From contig QCJD01000004.1 of the NCBI GenBank assembly GCA_003216255.1, positions 1 through 64,000 of the forward strand: a stretch of 64,000 nucleotides of DNA, given 5' to 3'. The notes below the pieces were generated by a model. It searched no databases. It saw nothing but the letters and a program-made list of their open reading frames with translations, and was not told the DNA's origin. This DNA comes from Pelagibacteraceae bacterium AG-404-N13 (lineage in GTDB: Bacteria; Pseudomonadota; Alphaproteobacteria; Pelagibacterales; Pelagibacteraceae). Both the position numbers and the translations under genes were made by a program. Positions 9,682 to 17,935 of the stretch are shown here, in pieces. Numbering within the stretch: position 1 is the first letter of the stretch; each line of letters starts with the position of its first letter.

Positions 9682-9763
9682 TACTTAATTACAATTTAAA
9701 ATAAACTATATTTTTAGAACAAATGTGAAACTAATTGATGAGAAATTTGATTATTTTGAATAA

Positions 9764-10119
9764 GCCAGACAAACTATAAGCCGGGTTCTGTCGTTTAAAC
9801 TTATCATTTCTCTAGGCCTTAAATCACTTTAAGGCTCAAGCAACTAACCCTGATGACTAGCCAAAGACAGCTTTTAGTTATTTCTAACAATGTCATCTCT
9901 ACTCAGTCTTGCTCCCAGTGGGGTTTTCCATGCGCTAGCTGTTACCAACATAGCCGGTGTGCTCTTACCACACCTTTTCACCCTTGCCTTGATAAGGCGG
10001 TTTATTTTCTGTGGCACTATCCCTAGGGTTTCCCCCGCCAGCAATTAACTGGCACTGTGTCTTTGCAGAGCCCGGACTTTCCTCTTTAATAAATTAAAGC
10101 GATAAGTCGTTCATCTGGC
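9764..10119 (-). ncRNA. rnpB: RNase P RNA, bacterial type A
   Basis: Catalytic RNA that removes tRNA 5' leaders. The minus strand shows GAGGAAAGTCCGGGCT near the 5' part (complement of 10069-10084), the core CR-I block, and CAGAACCCGGCTTAT near the 3' end, the matching P4 partner. The two ends close a P1 helix: GCCAGATGAAC at the 5' end pairs with GTTTGTCTGGC at the 3' end over 11 pairs including two G-U. These ends set the boundaries given. Length of about 356 nt fits. It lies between mraZ and the amidase gene. I saw no clear terminator after it. Confidence 0.95.
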
Positions 10120-10159
10120 AAGAGCAAATTATTACTTTTTTCTAAATTTTCAATATTAA

Positions 10160-10906
10160 TTATTTGTTTGAAATAAGGGATTTTGCAATTTCAAAACATT
10201 CTCTATCAACTTTTCCATCAATTAATTCAGGTCTAAATCTTCTTTGAAAACTATTAGTAATTTTTTTTAATTCAGTTTTCTTTGGGCTTTTTACTGAATA
10301 TCCAAACTTATTTAATTTTTCAAAGAAAAATTTACTTTTAATGTTAAAATATTTGCCTCTTAACTTGATGCATTTTTTTAAATCTATTTTATGCCATACT
10401 CCAATTTTTTTATCTGCAAGATATTTCCATGGAAATTTTTCACCTGGATCCTTTTTTCTTAAAGGCGCAATATCTGAATGTCCTAAAATATTTTTTTTAT
10501 TAATAGAATATTTTTTTATTAGTAGTTTTGTAATTTTAATTAAACATTTTAATTGTTTTTTTTTATAAGGTTCATAGCCATATTGATGTCCAGGATTCGA
10601 GATTTCTATTCCTATAGATGATTTATTTAATAATTTATCATTTTTCCATTTGGATATGCCCGCATGCCAAGCAATATATAAATCTGGCACCATTTGAATT
10701 AAATTTCCTTTTCTATCAATAAAATAATGACAACTAACTTTTGAGTTGAAATTAGTTAATCTATTAATAGCTGCATTATCAGATTTCATTCCAGTATAAT
10801 GATAGATAATGTATTTAATGTTTTTTTTACTCCTTTTTTGAATATCAAAATTTGGGGAGTAATTTGTTGACATTTTTTTGACGTTTTTTGGCATAAATTT
10901 AAACAA
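10160..10906 (-). CDS. N-acetylmuramoyl-L-alanine amidase (AmpD/AmiD type, amidase_2) with C-terminal peptidoglycan-binding-like region
   Basis: Zinc amidase that cuts the bond between MurNAc (or anhydro-MurNAc) and the stem peptide. In 248 residues, YIIYHYTG gives zinc ligand H36, LGHSDIAP gives H143 and the loop KKDPGEKFPW gives D153, the AmpD-type set. Residues about 185-245 (FNKFGYSVK, FQRRFRPELIDG) look like a small PG_binding_1 helical domain. No convincing signal peptide is visible, which would point to cytoplasmic recycling of wall fragments. The exact start is uncertain, with ATGs at residues 1, 5 and 12. It diverges from mlaA. Confidence 0.88.
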   Translation of the reverse strand: MFKFMPKNVKKMSTNYSPNFDIQKRSKKNIKYIIYHYTGMKSDNAAINRLTNFNSKVSCHYFIDRKGNLIQMVPDLYIAWHAGISKWKNDKLLNKSSIGIEISNPGHQYGYEPYKKKQLKCLIKITKLLIKKYSINKKNILGHSDIAPLRKKDPGEKFPWKYLADKKIGVWHKIDLKKCIKLRGKYFNIKSKFFFEKLNKFGYSVKSPKKTELKKITNSFQRRFRPELIDGKVDRECFEIAKSLISNK

Positions 10907-10947
10907 TTTAATGTTTATAATACATTAAGATATAATATAAATCTCTT

Positions 10948-11745
10948 ATGAAAAAATTATTTTCAATAGTAATTTTAATACTTTTTAGTCAGTTTCAAAT
11001 GTTGAATGCAGTTGCTGGATCTGATGGTGAAACTGAAATTTCTTCAAACAAAAATAATAATCAATCAGAAGTTAAAGATTGTTTTGAAACCATCAATAGA
11101 GGTGTATTTGCTTTCAATCAAGGATTAGATAAAGCTGTGTTTAAACCATTAGCCAAAGGATATAGAAAACTACCACAGCCAGTAAGATCCGGAACAAGTA
11201 ATGTTATAAGCAACTTAGGAAATGTAGTTACAATTCCGAATAATATTTTACAAGGTCAAGTGAAAGATGCCAGCATGAATTCACTAAGACTAATCATTAA
11301 TTCTACTTTAGGTATAGTGGGTATTTTTGATGTCGCTTCTTACTATGGTATTGAAAAAAGAGACAAAGAGGACTACGGACAAACTCTTGGAACTTGGGGT
11401 GTTGGAGAAGGATGTTATTTTGTATTACCGGTAATTGGACCTTCTACAGTAAGAGACTCTATTGGTTCTTTAGTAAATGTTATGGGAGGTGATGCTTGGT
11501 ACAATGTAACAGTTGCTAATGATACACAATATTTTAATGAGGCAGACTATTATTTATCTAGAGTAACTTCAGGAGTAGATTTTAGAGCAAAAAATTTAGA
11601 ATCCTTTGATAGTCTTGAAAAAACATCAATCGATTTATATGCATCTATAAGAAGTTTATATCTTCAAGATAGACAAAGGAAGATTCAAAATATTGATCAA
11701 GCTACTGAAACAATGAGTGATGATGATTGGGAAGAAATAGACTAA
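10948..11745 (+). CDS. mlaA: MlaA (VacJ) family outer-membrane lipid-asymmetry protein
   Basis: Component of the Mla system that removes phospholipids from the outer leaflet of the outer membrane. The 265 residues contain the VacJ family core: FETINRGVFAFNQGLDK near 45, the PQPVRSGTSNVISNL block, EDYGQTLGTWGVGEG near 150 and YFVLPVIGPSTVRDSIG. The N-terminus is a hydrophobic signal peptide (residues 1-22) but has no cysteine lipobox, whereas MlaA is normally a lipoprotein. A TATAAT at 10931-10936 would give a very short leader. mlaC follows after 16 bases; mlaFED and mlaB are not in the window. Confidence 0.92.
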   Translation: MKKLFSIVILILFSQFQMLNAVAGSDGETEISSNKNNNQSEVKDCFETINRGVFAFNQGLDKAVFKPLAKGYRKLPQPVRSGTSNVISNLGNVVTIPNNILQGQVKDASMNSLRLIINSTLGIVGIFDVASYYGIEKRDKEDYGQTLGTWGVGEGCYFVLPVIGPSTVRDSIGSLVNVMGGDAWYNVTVANDTQYFNEADYYLSRVTSGVDFRAKNLESFDSLEKTSIDLYASIRSLYLQDRQRKIQNIDQATETMSDDDWEEID

Positions 11746-11761
11746 TCATAAGTTTTATAAA

Positions 11762-12352
11762 ATGAGATTTTTTAAAGTATCATTAGTAGTTTTCCTATCA
11801 TTCTTATTAAATAACGTAAGTATCGCAAAAAATCCTAGCGATCTCATCAATGATATAGTTAATGAAGCTGCATCAGTTCTAAAAAGCTCCGATCCTGTAG
11901 AGTCAAAAATTATTAAACTTAATGATATTGCGGAAAGAAGTGTGGATATAGATGGTATCGGAATGTATGCCTTAGGAAAACATAAAAAAACAATGTCAGA
12001 TGAACAAAAAACCAAATATAAAAAGTTATTTAAAAGTTATTTTTTAAAAAGCTTTTCTAGTAGATTAGTAGACTATACAGATCCAAAAATTAATGTAGTT
12101 TCCCAAAAAATAATTAATAAAAAATATACTATTGTTAATAGCATATTGGAGGCAACTTCAAAAAGACCTGAAGTTAAAATTGATTGGAGAATTTATACTA
12201 AAAATCCAGATAAACCATTAATTAGAGATTTAATTGTTGAAGGTTTAAGTTTAGCAAGAACTCAAAAAGAAGAGTTTAACTCTGTTATTCAAAATAATGA
12301 CGGCGATCTAAATGCTTTATTTAAAAACTTAGAGGAATTTTTAATTAAATAA
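11762..12352 (+). CDS. mlaC: MlaC family periplasmic phospholipid-binding protein
   Basis: Periplasmic shuttle that carries phospholipids between MlaA in the outer membrane and the MlaFEDB transporter. The 196-residue protein has a signal peptide (residues 1-22, ending near NVSIAK) and the MlaC/Ttg2D fold pattern: an N-terminal helical part with DIDGIGMYALGKH near 60, a VDW-type strand (KIDWRIYTKN near 140), then LIVEGLSLARTQKEEFNSVI near 160. It follows mlaA by 16 bases and presumably shares its transcript. The gene ends one base before the converging CIA30-like gene. Confidence 0.9.
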   Translation: MRFFKVSLVVFLSFLLNNVSIAKNPSDLINDIVNEAASVLKSSDPVESKIIKLNDIAERSVDIDGIGMYALGKHKKTMSDEQKTKYKKLFKSYFLKSFSSRLVDYTDPKINVVSQKIINKKYTIVNSILEATSKRPEVKIDWRIYTKNPDKPLIRDLIVEGLSLARTQKEEFNSVIQNNDGDLNALFKNLEEFLIK

Positions 12353-12353
12353 T

Positions 12354-12938
12354 TTAAAAGAATCCAATTTCTCCTAAACATAAATCTGATTTAAAATCAT
12401 CAAAACCAGCAACTAAACCAATAGATTTAATTTTTTGCCCAATAATATTATTTGGTTGATAAAAATTTGATTTTTTAAATTCTTTAAAAGGAGCCCTTAT
12501 TTCAATCCAATTTTTAGGAGAATAGAAAGTATAACTATAATATTGCCATGGAGCAAAAGTTAAACCTGTTCTTAAATGTATACTGTATTTTTTTTCATTA
12601 CCATAAACTTTAATATAAATTCCTTTGTAATCGTTAGAATTAATTTCAGGTTTCAATTTAGATCTAATTTGAATAAATCCACCATTATTCTTTGTGGATA
12701 CAATACCTGTCATTCTATAACATTTGATAGACTCAATATCTTCAACCTCAAATGTACCTGACGAAACTCCTCCCATTACTTGGTCTGAAATAAAATTCCA
12801 CTCTTGAGACTGTGTAGTTAAATTTGGATTTTTAAGTTGATCTAAAATCATATCTTTAGATAAGCAATTATTTTGGAATATTAAAAGTAATAAAAAAAAA
12901 ATATATTTTTTCAAAACAAAACTACTTTTTTTTTGCAA
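12354..12938 (-). CDS. CIA30 family protein, exported
   Basis: The 194-residue protein has a hydrophobic signal-like N-terminus (residues 10-27, ending NNCLSK) and then a beta-rich domain with WNFISDQVMGGVSSG near 45, GGFIQIRSKL near 80, YKGIYIKVYGNEKKYSIHLRT near 100 and SIGLVAGF near 170. That pattern belongs to the CIA30 family, first described as a complex I assembly factor in mitochondria, but many bacterial members have no known job and are exported. I make no functional claim beyond the family. An NCLS sequence after the hydrophobic stretch could be a weak lipobox. It overlaps the upstream membrane-protein gene by 17 bases. Confidence 0.82.
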   Translation of the reverse strand: MQKKSSFVLKKYIFFLLLLIFQNNCLSKDMILDQLKNPNLTTQSQEWNFISDQVMGGVSSGTFEVEDIESIKCYRMTGIVSTKNNGGFIQIRSKLKPEINSNDYKGIYIKVYGNEKKYSIHLRTGLTFAPWQYYSYTFYSPKNWIEIRAPFKEFKKSNFYQPNNIIGQKIKSIGLVAGFDDFKSDLCLGEIGFF

Positions 12939-13377
12939 GTTTTTGTAGCAAATATATTTCTTTATCTGTAAGAGTGTTTTTTTCCTCTTTTATCAGATCA
13001 ATAAGGCTAAATAATGTAATAAGGATTATTAAAGAAGATATTCCTGTTAAGAGTATAAAATAAATCGAACTTATTTTCATTACAATCAGGACAATAAATA
13101 CACTGGTCCATCCAACAAATATTCCTCTAAGTATTGTTCTTTGACTTTTTAAATCATTTATTTTCATAAATTGAATAAATAAGATTATTAATAAAAACAT
13201 AATTCCAGCTACAGAAGCTCTTAATAAAACTAAAGTATCTAACCCTCCCCCATAAAGTTCTCTATATATAAGAAACGCAATTACAGCTTTATAAGAAAAG
13301 AAAAGAAAAATTATTAATGCGGTAAAAATAGAAGTTAAATAGGCAACTTTAGGTTTTATATTCAATTTAATATCCAT
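12922..13377 (-). CDS. Hypothetical membrane protein with about four transmembrane segments
   Basis: I do not recognise a family. The 151 residues show four hydrophobic stretches near 12-36, 48-67, 84-102 and 105-126, and a charged C-terminal tail (KEEKNTLTDKEIYLLQKLAKKK). The frame is open, uses the same codon style as neighbours and overlaps the start of the CIA30-like gene by 17 bases, which argues for a real co-translated gene. It lies downstream of tRNA-Ile2 on the same strand, with a 90-base gap. Confidence 0.7.
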   Translation of the reverse strand: MDIKLNIKPKVAYLTSIFTALIIFLFFSYKAVIAFLIYRELYGGGLDTLVLLRASVAGIMFLLIILFIQFMKINDLKSQRTILRGIFVGWTSVFIVLIVMKISSIYFILLTGISSLIILITLFSLIDLIKEEKNTLTDKEIYLLQKLAKKK

Positions 13378-13467
13378 AATTAATTATCAATTATTAATTT
13401 ATTTTTTCAATAAATTTTAAAATTAAGTTAAAGTTATTATAAAAATTAACAATATTTAAGAATTAAA

Positions 13468-13544
13468 TGGTGGGCCCGCCAGGACTCGAACCTGGGACCA
13501 ATACATTATGAGTGTACTGCTCTAACCAACTGAGCTACAGGCCC
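13468..13544 (-). tRNA. tRNA with CAT anticodon, probably tRNA-Ile2 (lysidine-modified)
   Basis: A full 77-base cloverleaf with encoded CCA: acceptor GGGCCTG / CGGGCCC, D arm GCTC-GAGC with GG in the loop, anticodon loop CTCATAA, standard T loop TTCGAGT. The anticodon CAT could be elongator Met or Ile2. The acceptor has consecutive C4-G69 and C5-G68 pairs, features used by the lysidine synthetase TilS to pick tRNA-Ile2, and it lacks the elongator-Met-like acceptor, so I favour Ile2. It follows tRNA-Val by 62 bases on the same strand. Confidence 0.9.
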
Positions 13545-13606
13545 TAAATATTAGAAATTTAAATATATCATTTTCTTTAAGTTATCAATTGAAGATAATT
13601 CTAAAA

Positions 13607-13681
13607 TGGTGGGCCGTGTTGGTTACGCTCCAACTACCCCTGCAATGTCAATGCAGTACTCTACTATTGAGCTAACGGCCC
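13607..13681 (-). tRNA. tRNA-Val (GAC) with abnormal D and T loops
   Basis: A 75-base tRNA with encoded CCA. Stems are sound: acceptor GGGCCGT / ACGGCCC, D stem GCTC/GAGT, anticodon stem CTGCA/TGCAG with loop TTGACAT (anticodon GAC), T stem GTTGG/CCAAC. The loops are not: the D loop is AATAGTA, lacking the G18-G19 pair, and the T loop is AGCGTAA instead of TTCRANY, so T54, T55 and A58 are all changed. The expected G18-Psi55 contact cannot form, although G19-C56 might. The first base (13681) is also the last base of the rpoD TAG stop. Identity by anticodon is clear. Confidence 0.85.
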
Positions 13682-15549
13682 TAACTTTCTAGAAAACTTT
13701 TTAATTGTTTAGATCTACTTGGGTGTTTTAATTTTCTAAGTGCTTTAGCCTCAATTTGTCTGATTCTTTCTCTTGTTACTGAAAACTGTAGACCGACTTC
13801 CTCTAATGTATGGTCGGTATTCATTCCAACTCCAAACCTCATTCTTAAAACTCTCTCCTCTCTTGGAGTTAGAGTAGATAATATTTTAGTAGTTGCCTCA
13901 CTTAAGTTAGATTTAATTGCTTGTTCAAGTGGCGCCAATGCTTTTGTGTCTTCAATAAAATCACCTAAACTACTATCCTCTTCATCTCCAACTGGCTTTT
14001 CAAGAGAAACTGGTTCTTTAGAAATTTTTAAAACCTTTCTCACTTTTTCTAAAGGCATTCTTAATTTTTTAGCTAATTCTTCTGGAGTGGCTTCTCTGCC
14101 AAATTCACTCAAAATTAATCTCTGTGTTCTAACAATTTTATTAATTGTTTCAATCATATGAACTGGTATTCTTATAGTTCTCGCTTGATCTGCAATTGAT
14201 CTTGTAATTGCCTGTCTTATCCACCAAGTTGCATAAGTTGAAAATTTATAGCCTCTTCGATATTCAAATTTATCTACTGCTTTCATTAAACCGATGTTTC
14301 CTTCTTGAATTAAATCTAAAAATTGTAAACCTCTATTTGTGTATTTTTTGGCGATGGATATAACCAATCTAAGGTTTGCCTCAACCATCTCTTTTTTTGC
14401 AATTCTAGATTCTTTTTCCCCCTTCTGAATTCTGCTTAATAACTTTTTAAATTCTGTTACTGATATTCCTAATTTATGACTACTCTCAACTAATCTTTCT
14501 CTAATGTTTATAAATTCATCCTTATTTTTTTGGAAAAATTTCTTCCAGGTCGCATTGGTATCCAAAAAACTCTTTAAGTTTGGATTTATTTCATTTCCTA
14601 CATAAAATTTTATAAATTCTTCTCTTGGAATTTTTGCATTGATTGCAAGTCTCAAAAGATTTCCTTCCAAAGATACAATTTTTTTATTTTCTACATAGTG
14701 TTTCTGCACTAAATTTTCTAATACAGAGGGAGATAACTGAAGTGATTTTATATTTTCTAGAATATTATCAACTATTTTTTTTTGGTTTTTTTCTTTAGAC
14801 GGAGATAATGATAATGATTTTAAAATACAATCTAATTTCTCTTTTTGGTATTTAATTAGTTTATTATACTCTTTTGTAAGATTATTAATTGTTTGCAAAA
14901 CTTTTGGTTTTATTTCAGACTCCATAGCGGCAAGTGTAGGATTAAATTCATCTTCATCTCCTGAAGACGTATTTTCTTCCTTATTGTCTTCATTTGAAGA
15001 CTCCGATTTTTTTTGTTTCGCACTTTGACCGGTCTCTTCATCTTCCATGTAATTGGTATCAATGTCTATAATTTCTCTGACTAAAATTTCATCTTTTTGA
15101 AGTTTTTCATTCCATTCAAAAAATTGTTGTGCTGTGATTGGACTTTGTGACAGAGCATTAAGCATGACGTCTTTACCTGCTTCTATTCTTTTAGCTATAG
15201 CTATCTCACCTTCTCTAGAAAGAAGTTCTACTCCCCCCATTTCTCTGAGATACATCCTAATTGGGTCGTCACTTTTCTCCATGGACTTCCCTTCTTCTTT
15301 AGCATTACCCTCTCTTTTCTTTAAAACTTTAAAGTCAGATTTTTTTTCAACTAAAACAATCTTTTCTTCAAGAATGTGAATAAATGCTTGTTCTAAATTA
15401 CTACTTGATAAATTTCTTTTTCCTAAAGATTTATTTAGTTCTTCGTAGGTAATAAATCCTCTATGGATTCCGCGACCCATGAGTCTAGCAAATGATTTTG
15501 TAATTATACGTTCCACAATAAAAAGTTTGGAAGATGTATATAATAGCAA
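13681..15549 (-). CDS. rpoD: RNA polymerase primary sigma factor RpoD (sigma-70)
   Basis: Housekeeping sigma factor. In 622 residues, a short region 1.1 ([14 protein letters not shown] near 30), region 1.2 ([22 protein letters not shown] near 92), an acidic non-conserved region, and regions 2-4 are visible: [50 protein letters not shown] and the region 4 helix-turn-helix [20 protein letters not shown]. The frame opens with TTG at 15549; a GTG at 15516 or ATG at 15480 are other possible starts. It follows dnaG by 32 bases. Its TAG stop shares its G with the first base of tRNA-Val. Confidence 0.97.
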   Translation of the reverse strand: MLLYTSSKLFIVERIITKSFARLMGRGIHRGFITYEELNKSLGKRNLSSSNLEQAFIHILEEKIVLVEKKSDFKVLKKREGNAKEEGKSMEKSDDPIRMYLREMGGVELLSREGEIAIAKRIEAGKDVMLNALSQSPITAQQFFEWNEKLQKDEILVREIIDIDTNYMEDEETGQSAKQKKSESSNEDNKEENTSSGDEDEFNPTLAAMESEIKPKVLQTINNLTKEYNKLIKYQKEKLDCILKSLSLSPSKEKNQKKIVDNILENIKSLQLSPSVLENLVQKHYVENKKIVSLEGNLLRLAINAKIPREEFIKFYVGNEINPNLKSFLDTNATWKKFFQKNKDEFINIRERLVESSHKLGISVTEFKKLLSRIQKGEKESRIAKKEMVEANLRLVISIAKKYTNRGLQFLDLIQEGNIGLMKAVDKFEYRRGYKFSTYATWWIRQAITRSIADQARTIRIPVHMIETINKIVRTQRLILSEFGREATPEELAKKLRMPLEKVRKVLKISKEPVSLEKPVGDEEDSSLGDFIEDTKALAPLEQAIKSNLSEATTKILSTLTPREERVLRMRFGVGMNTDHTLEEVGLQFSVTRERIRQIEAKALRKLKHPSRSKQLKSFLES

Positions 15550-15581
15550 TTTTAAAAAAATCTATGTGATTTTTACTTTGT

Positions 15582-17357
15582 TTAATTGATTTTTTGCTGT
15601 TTTTTAAGCTCTTTTAGTTCATTAAAAGTTGCTTCACTCAAGTCTTTTGAAAATTTTGATTCTAATTCAGCAATTCTGAATTCAAGTTCATAGTTTTTAA
15701 TGTCTCTTAATATTTCAATTAAAATTTCTAATATTTTCTGATCATCATCATAATTTTTTTCCAAAATATGTTTGATTGACGCATACTTTAAAATTCTCTC
15801 AATCAAATTTTGATCAATATTAATACTTTCAAAATCAGTTTTTTCTAGGTTGTTTGTTTCTTTTAAAATTTGTTCAAATATTAATTTATTTTCATTAGAA
15901 AATAATTTCACATTTTCAATAAGATAATAATTTTCTCTAATAAGATCTGGTTTTTTTAATAATATATATAAAAATGAAAATTCTTTGATCTCTATAGGTT
16001 TTAAAGATTTGGTCTCGTTATAATAATTTTGAGTTTTCTTTAATGATTTAGTTTGTTTGGTTATGAAACCTTTGTTTTTTTTATTTATATTTGGAGTTAG
16101 TTCTGAAATTTTATCTAAAAAATATTCTAATACATATTTTTTAATAAATTCATCTTTTATAGTTGAAGAAATTGATCTTATCTTTTTTTCAAAAATTGCT
16201 CTAGAAGACGGATTTTCATCCATTTGCTTAGAATAGTGTTCAAAAATAAATTTATGAATTGAAATAGAATTTTGTTTTGAAAACTCTTCAAAATATTCTT
16301 TTCCATGCTTATTTGCGAAACTATCAGGATCATGATTATCAGGTAAAAATAAGAAAGATATTTTTTTTTCTGGTTTTAATTCTACAATTGAATTTTCAGC
16401 CGCTCTCAATGCGGCCTTGTAACCACTCTCATCTCCATCAAAGCAAATAATTATATTTTCAAAAAATTGATTAAGCACTAGTATTTGTCGATTTGTTAAA
16501 GATGTTCCCAGATTTGCTACAGCATTCTCAATACCGTTTTTATGTAAGCCTATTACATCCATATAACCTTCCACTAGATATATGTCATCGACTTTGTTTG
16601 ATAATTTTCTTGCATTATCTAAATTAAATAAATTAGAACCTTTTTTAAAAAATTCTGTTTCTGGTGAATTAATGTATTTTGCTAAATTTTTATTTTGTTC
16701 AAGAATTCTACCACCAATTCCAATTGGATTACCTGAAATATTATTAATTGGAAAAATTATTCTATTCCTAAATCTTTCAACATATTTTTTTTTCCTTTCA
16801 TCAAAATAAAATAAACCACAATCATTCAATTTTTTTTCATCAAATTCTTTATTTAATTCTTCATAAAAACTTGTCTCATTGCCTACAAATCCAATTTTAA
16901 ATTTTTTAACTTCCATACTACTGAGATTTCTTTTTTTAAGATAATTTTTAGCTGGTTCCGCTAAAGGATTTTTAAATAATTCTTCATGATATTTTTCAAC
17001 ATACTTTGCATAAATTGATTTATATTCAATCCAATTTTTTTCTCTTTCCTCATCTTGTTTTGAAAAAGTATATGGTCTCATTCCAGCTAAATTAGCCAAC
17101 GCTTTAACTGCTTCACCAAATTTTAAATTTTGTGTTTTCATTAAAAAGTCAAAAATATTTCCATGTTCTGCGGTGCTAAAACAGTGGTAAAACCCTTTTT
17201 CATCATTCACAGTGAATGATGGTGTTTTTTCATTTTTGAAAGGAGAAAGTCCTACAAATTCCTTACCTTTTTTTTTTAAACTTACTGTTTTAGAAACTAC
17301 AGTTGATACTTTTAACCTTGTCTTTATTTCATCTAAATACTCTTTGGGATATTTCAT
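15582..17357 (-). CDS. dnaG: DNA primase DnaG
   Basis: Makes RNA primers for replication. The 591 residues contain the N-terminal CHC2-like fold, the TOPRIM core (YLVEGYMDVIGLHKNGIENAVANLGTSL near 260 and IICFDGDESGYKAA near 300) and a C-terminal helical region for DnaB binding. The zinc ribbon is degenerate: where Escherichia coli has C40, H43, C61 and C64, this protein has S38, K41, C59 and T62, so only one ligand remains although the surrounding PF-NEKTPSF and FYHCF frame is kept. It starts within a TAATG overlap with the yqeY stop and precedes rpoD, the classic macromolecular synthesis order. Confidence 0.96.
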   Translation of the reverse strand: MKYPKEYLDEIKTRLKVSTVVSKTVSLKKKGKEFVGLSPFKNEKTPSFTVNDEKGFYHCFSTAEHGNIFDFLMKTQNLKFGEAVKALANLAGMRPYTFSKQDEEREKNWIEYKSIYAKYVEKYHEELFKNPLAEPAKNYLKKRNLSSMEVKKFKIGFVGNETSFYEELNKEFDEKKLNDCGLFYFDERKKKYVERFRNRIIFPINNISGNPIGIGGRILEQNKNLAKYINSPETEFFKKGSNLFNLDNARKLSNKVDDIYLVEGYMDVIGLHKNGIENAVANLGTSLTNRQILVLNQFFENIIICFDGDESGYKAALRAAENSIVELKPEKKISFLFLPDNHDPDSFANKHGKEYFEEFSKQNSISIHKFIFEHYSKQMDENPSSRAIFEKKIRSISSTIKDEFIKKYVLEYFLDKISELTPNINKKNKGFITKQTKSLKKTQNYYNETKSLKPIEIKEFSFLYILLKKPDLIRENYYLIENVKLFSNENKLIFEQILKETNNLEKTDFESINIDQNLIERILKYASIKHILEKNYDDDQKILEILIEILRDIKNYELEFRIAELESKFSKDLSEATFNELKELKKQQKIN

Positions 17358-17818
17358 TACTTGTTTAACAATTCCTTTAAAATTGAACCTGCTTTTGAAA
17401 AATCTACATCGTCAGAATGGTTTTTTTTTAGCTCTCCCATAACTTTTCCCATATCTTTAATTGATGAAGCTCCTGATTTCTTAATTATTTCTGAACAAAG
17501 TTTTCTAGTTTCTTCTTCACCAAGTTGTTTTGGTAAATATTCTGAAAGAACATTAACTTCGCCCTGTTCAATTTCTAATAAATCATTTCTATTACTTTTT
17601 TTATAGACCTCTATCGATTCGGATCTTTGTTTAATCATCTTCTTAAGTAATTTTTTAATGTCATTATCATCTGTTTCTTTTTTTTCAGGTCCTGATCGAT
17701 TACTAATATCAAGGTCTTTAATCCCTGATAATATTAACCTATAAGTTGATATTTTATTTTTATCTTTAGATTTTAAAGCGTTTTTATAGTCAGTTTCTAA
17801 TTTATCTCTTAAACTCAT
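17357..17818 (-). CDS. GatB/YqeY domain protein
   Basis: A 153-residue protein matching the YqeY family, which resembles the C-terminal tRNA-binding domain of amidotransferase subunit GatB. Visible features are the N-terminal LRDKLETDYKNALKSKDK block, KKLLKKMIKQRSESIEVYKKSNR near 72, LSEYLPKQL near 110 and DMGKVMGELKK near 133. Its exact role is not established; members sit beside dnaG and rpoD in many alphaproteobacteria, as here. The stop overlaps the dnaG start by one base. It diverges from carA. Confidence 0.9.
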   Translation of the reverse strand: MSLRDKLETDYKNALKSKDKNKISTYRLILSGIKDLDISNRSGPEKKETDDNDIKKLLKKMIKQRSESIEVYKKSNRNDLLEIEQGEVNVLSEYLPKQLGEEETRKLCSEIIKKSGASSIKDMGKVMGELKKNHSDDVDFSKAGSILKELLNK

Positions 17819-17885
17819 TTTTTTAATTTACTCTAAAGACAATTTGTAAAAAAGAAAAAATTGTTTTTTTTATTTATTAGATGTG

Positions 17886-17914
17886 TTGCGGAAATTTAGG
17901 TTTTATTGTATTAA
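17886..17914 (+). promoter_or_regulatory. carA: Possible carA promoter
   Basis: TTGCGG (17886-17891) and TATTAA (17909-17914) are separated by 17 bases, three and four matches to the sigma-70 hexamers. A start near 17921 would leave about 15 bases before the TTG start codon. The match is weak and the 117-base divergent spacer is AT-rich, so this is only a candidate. Confidence 0.3.
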
Positions 17915-17935
17915 CCTTTAACTCATGAGTTGTAA

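Noticed and set aside
9614..10159. The 545-base stretch without a protein gene between mraZ and the amidase gene
   Set aside because: Not a hidden protein gene: it is explained by the mra promoter/operator and RNase P RNA. The remainder (about 9682-9763 and 10120-10159) shows nothing I can name.
10888..10936. Two TATAAT boxes (10916-10921 and 10931-10936) as mlaA promoters
   Set aside because: Neither has a good -35 at 16-18 bases. TATAAT is common in this sequence, so I only mention it under mlaA.
13468..13544. Calling the CAT tRNA an initiator Met tRNA
   Set aside because: It has a paired G1-C72, whereas bacterial initiator tRNA has a mismatch at 1-72, and the anticodon stem lacks the three G-C pairs of initiators.
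17838..17880. Inverted repeat ACAATTT/AAATTGT followed by a T run in the yqeY-carA spacer, looking like a terminator or attenuator
   Set aside because: The stem is seven A/T pairs with a long A-rich loop, expected by chance in such an AT-rich sequence, and no gene upstream on the plus strand would need it.
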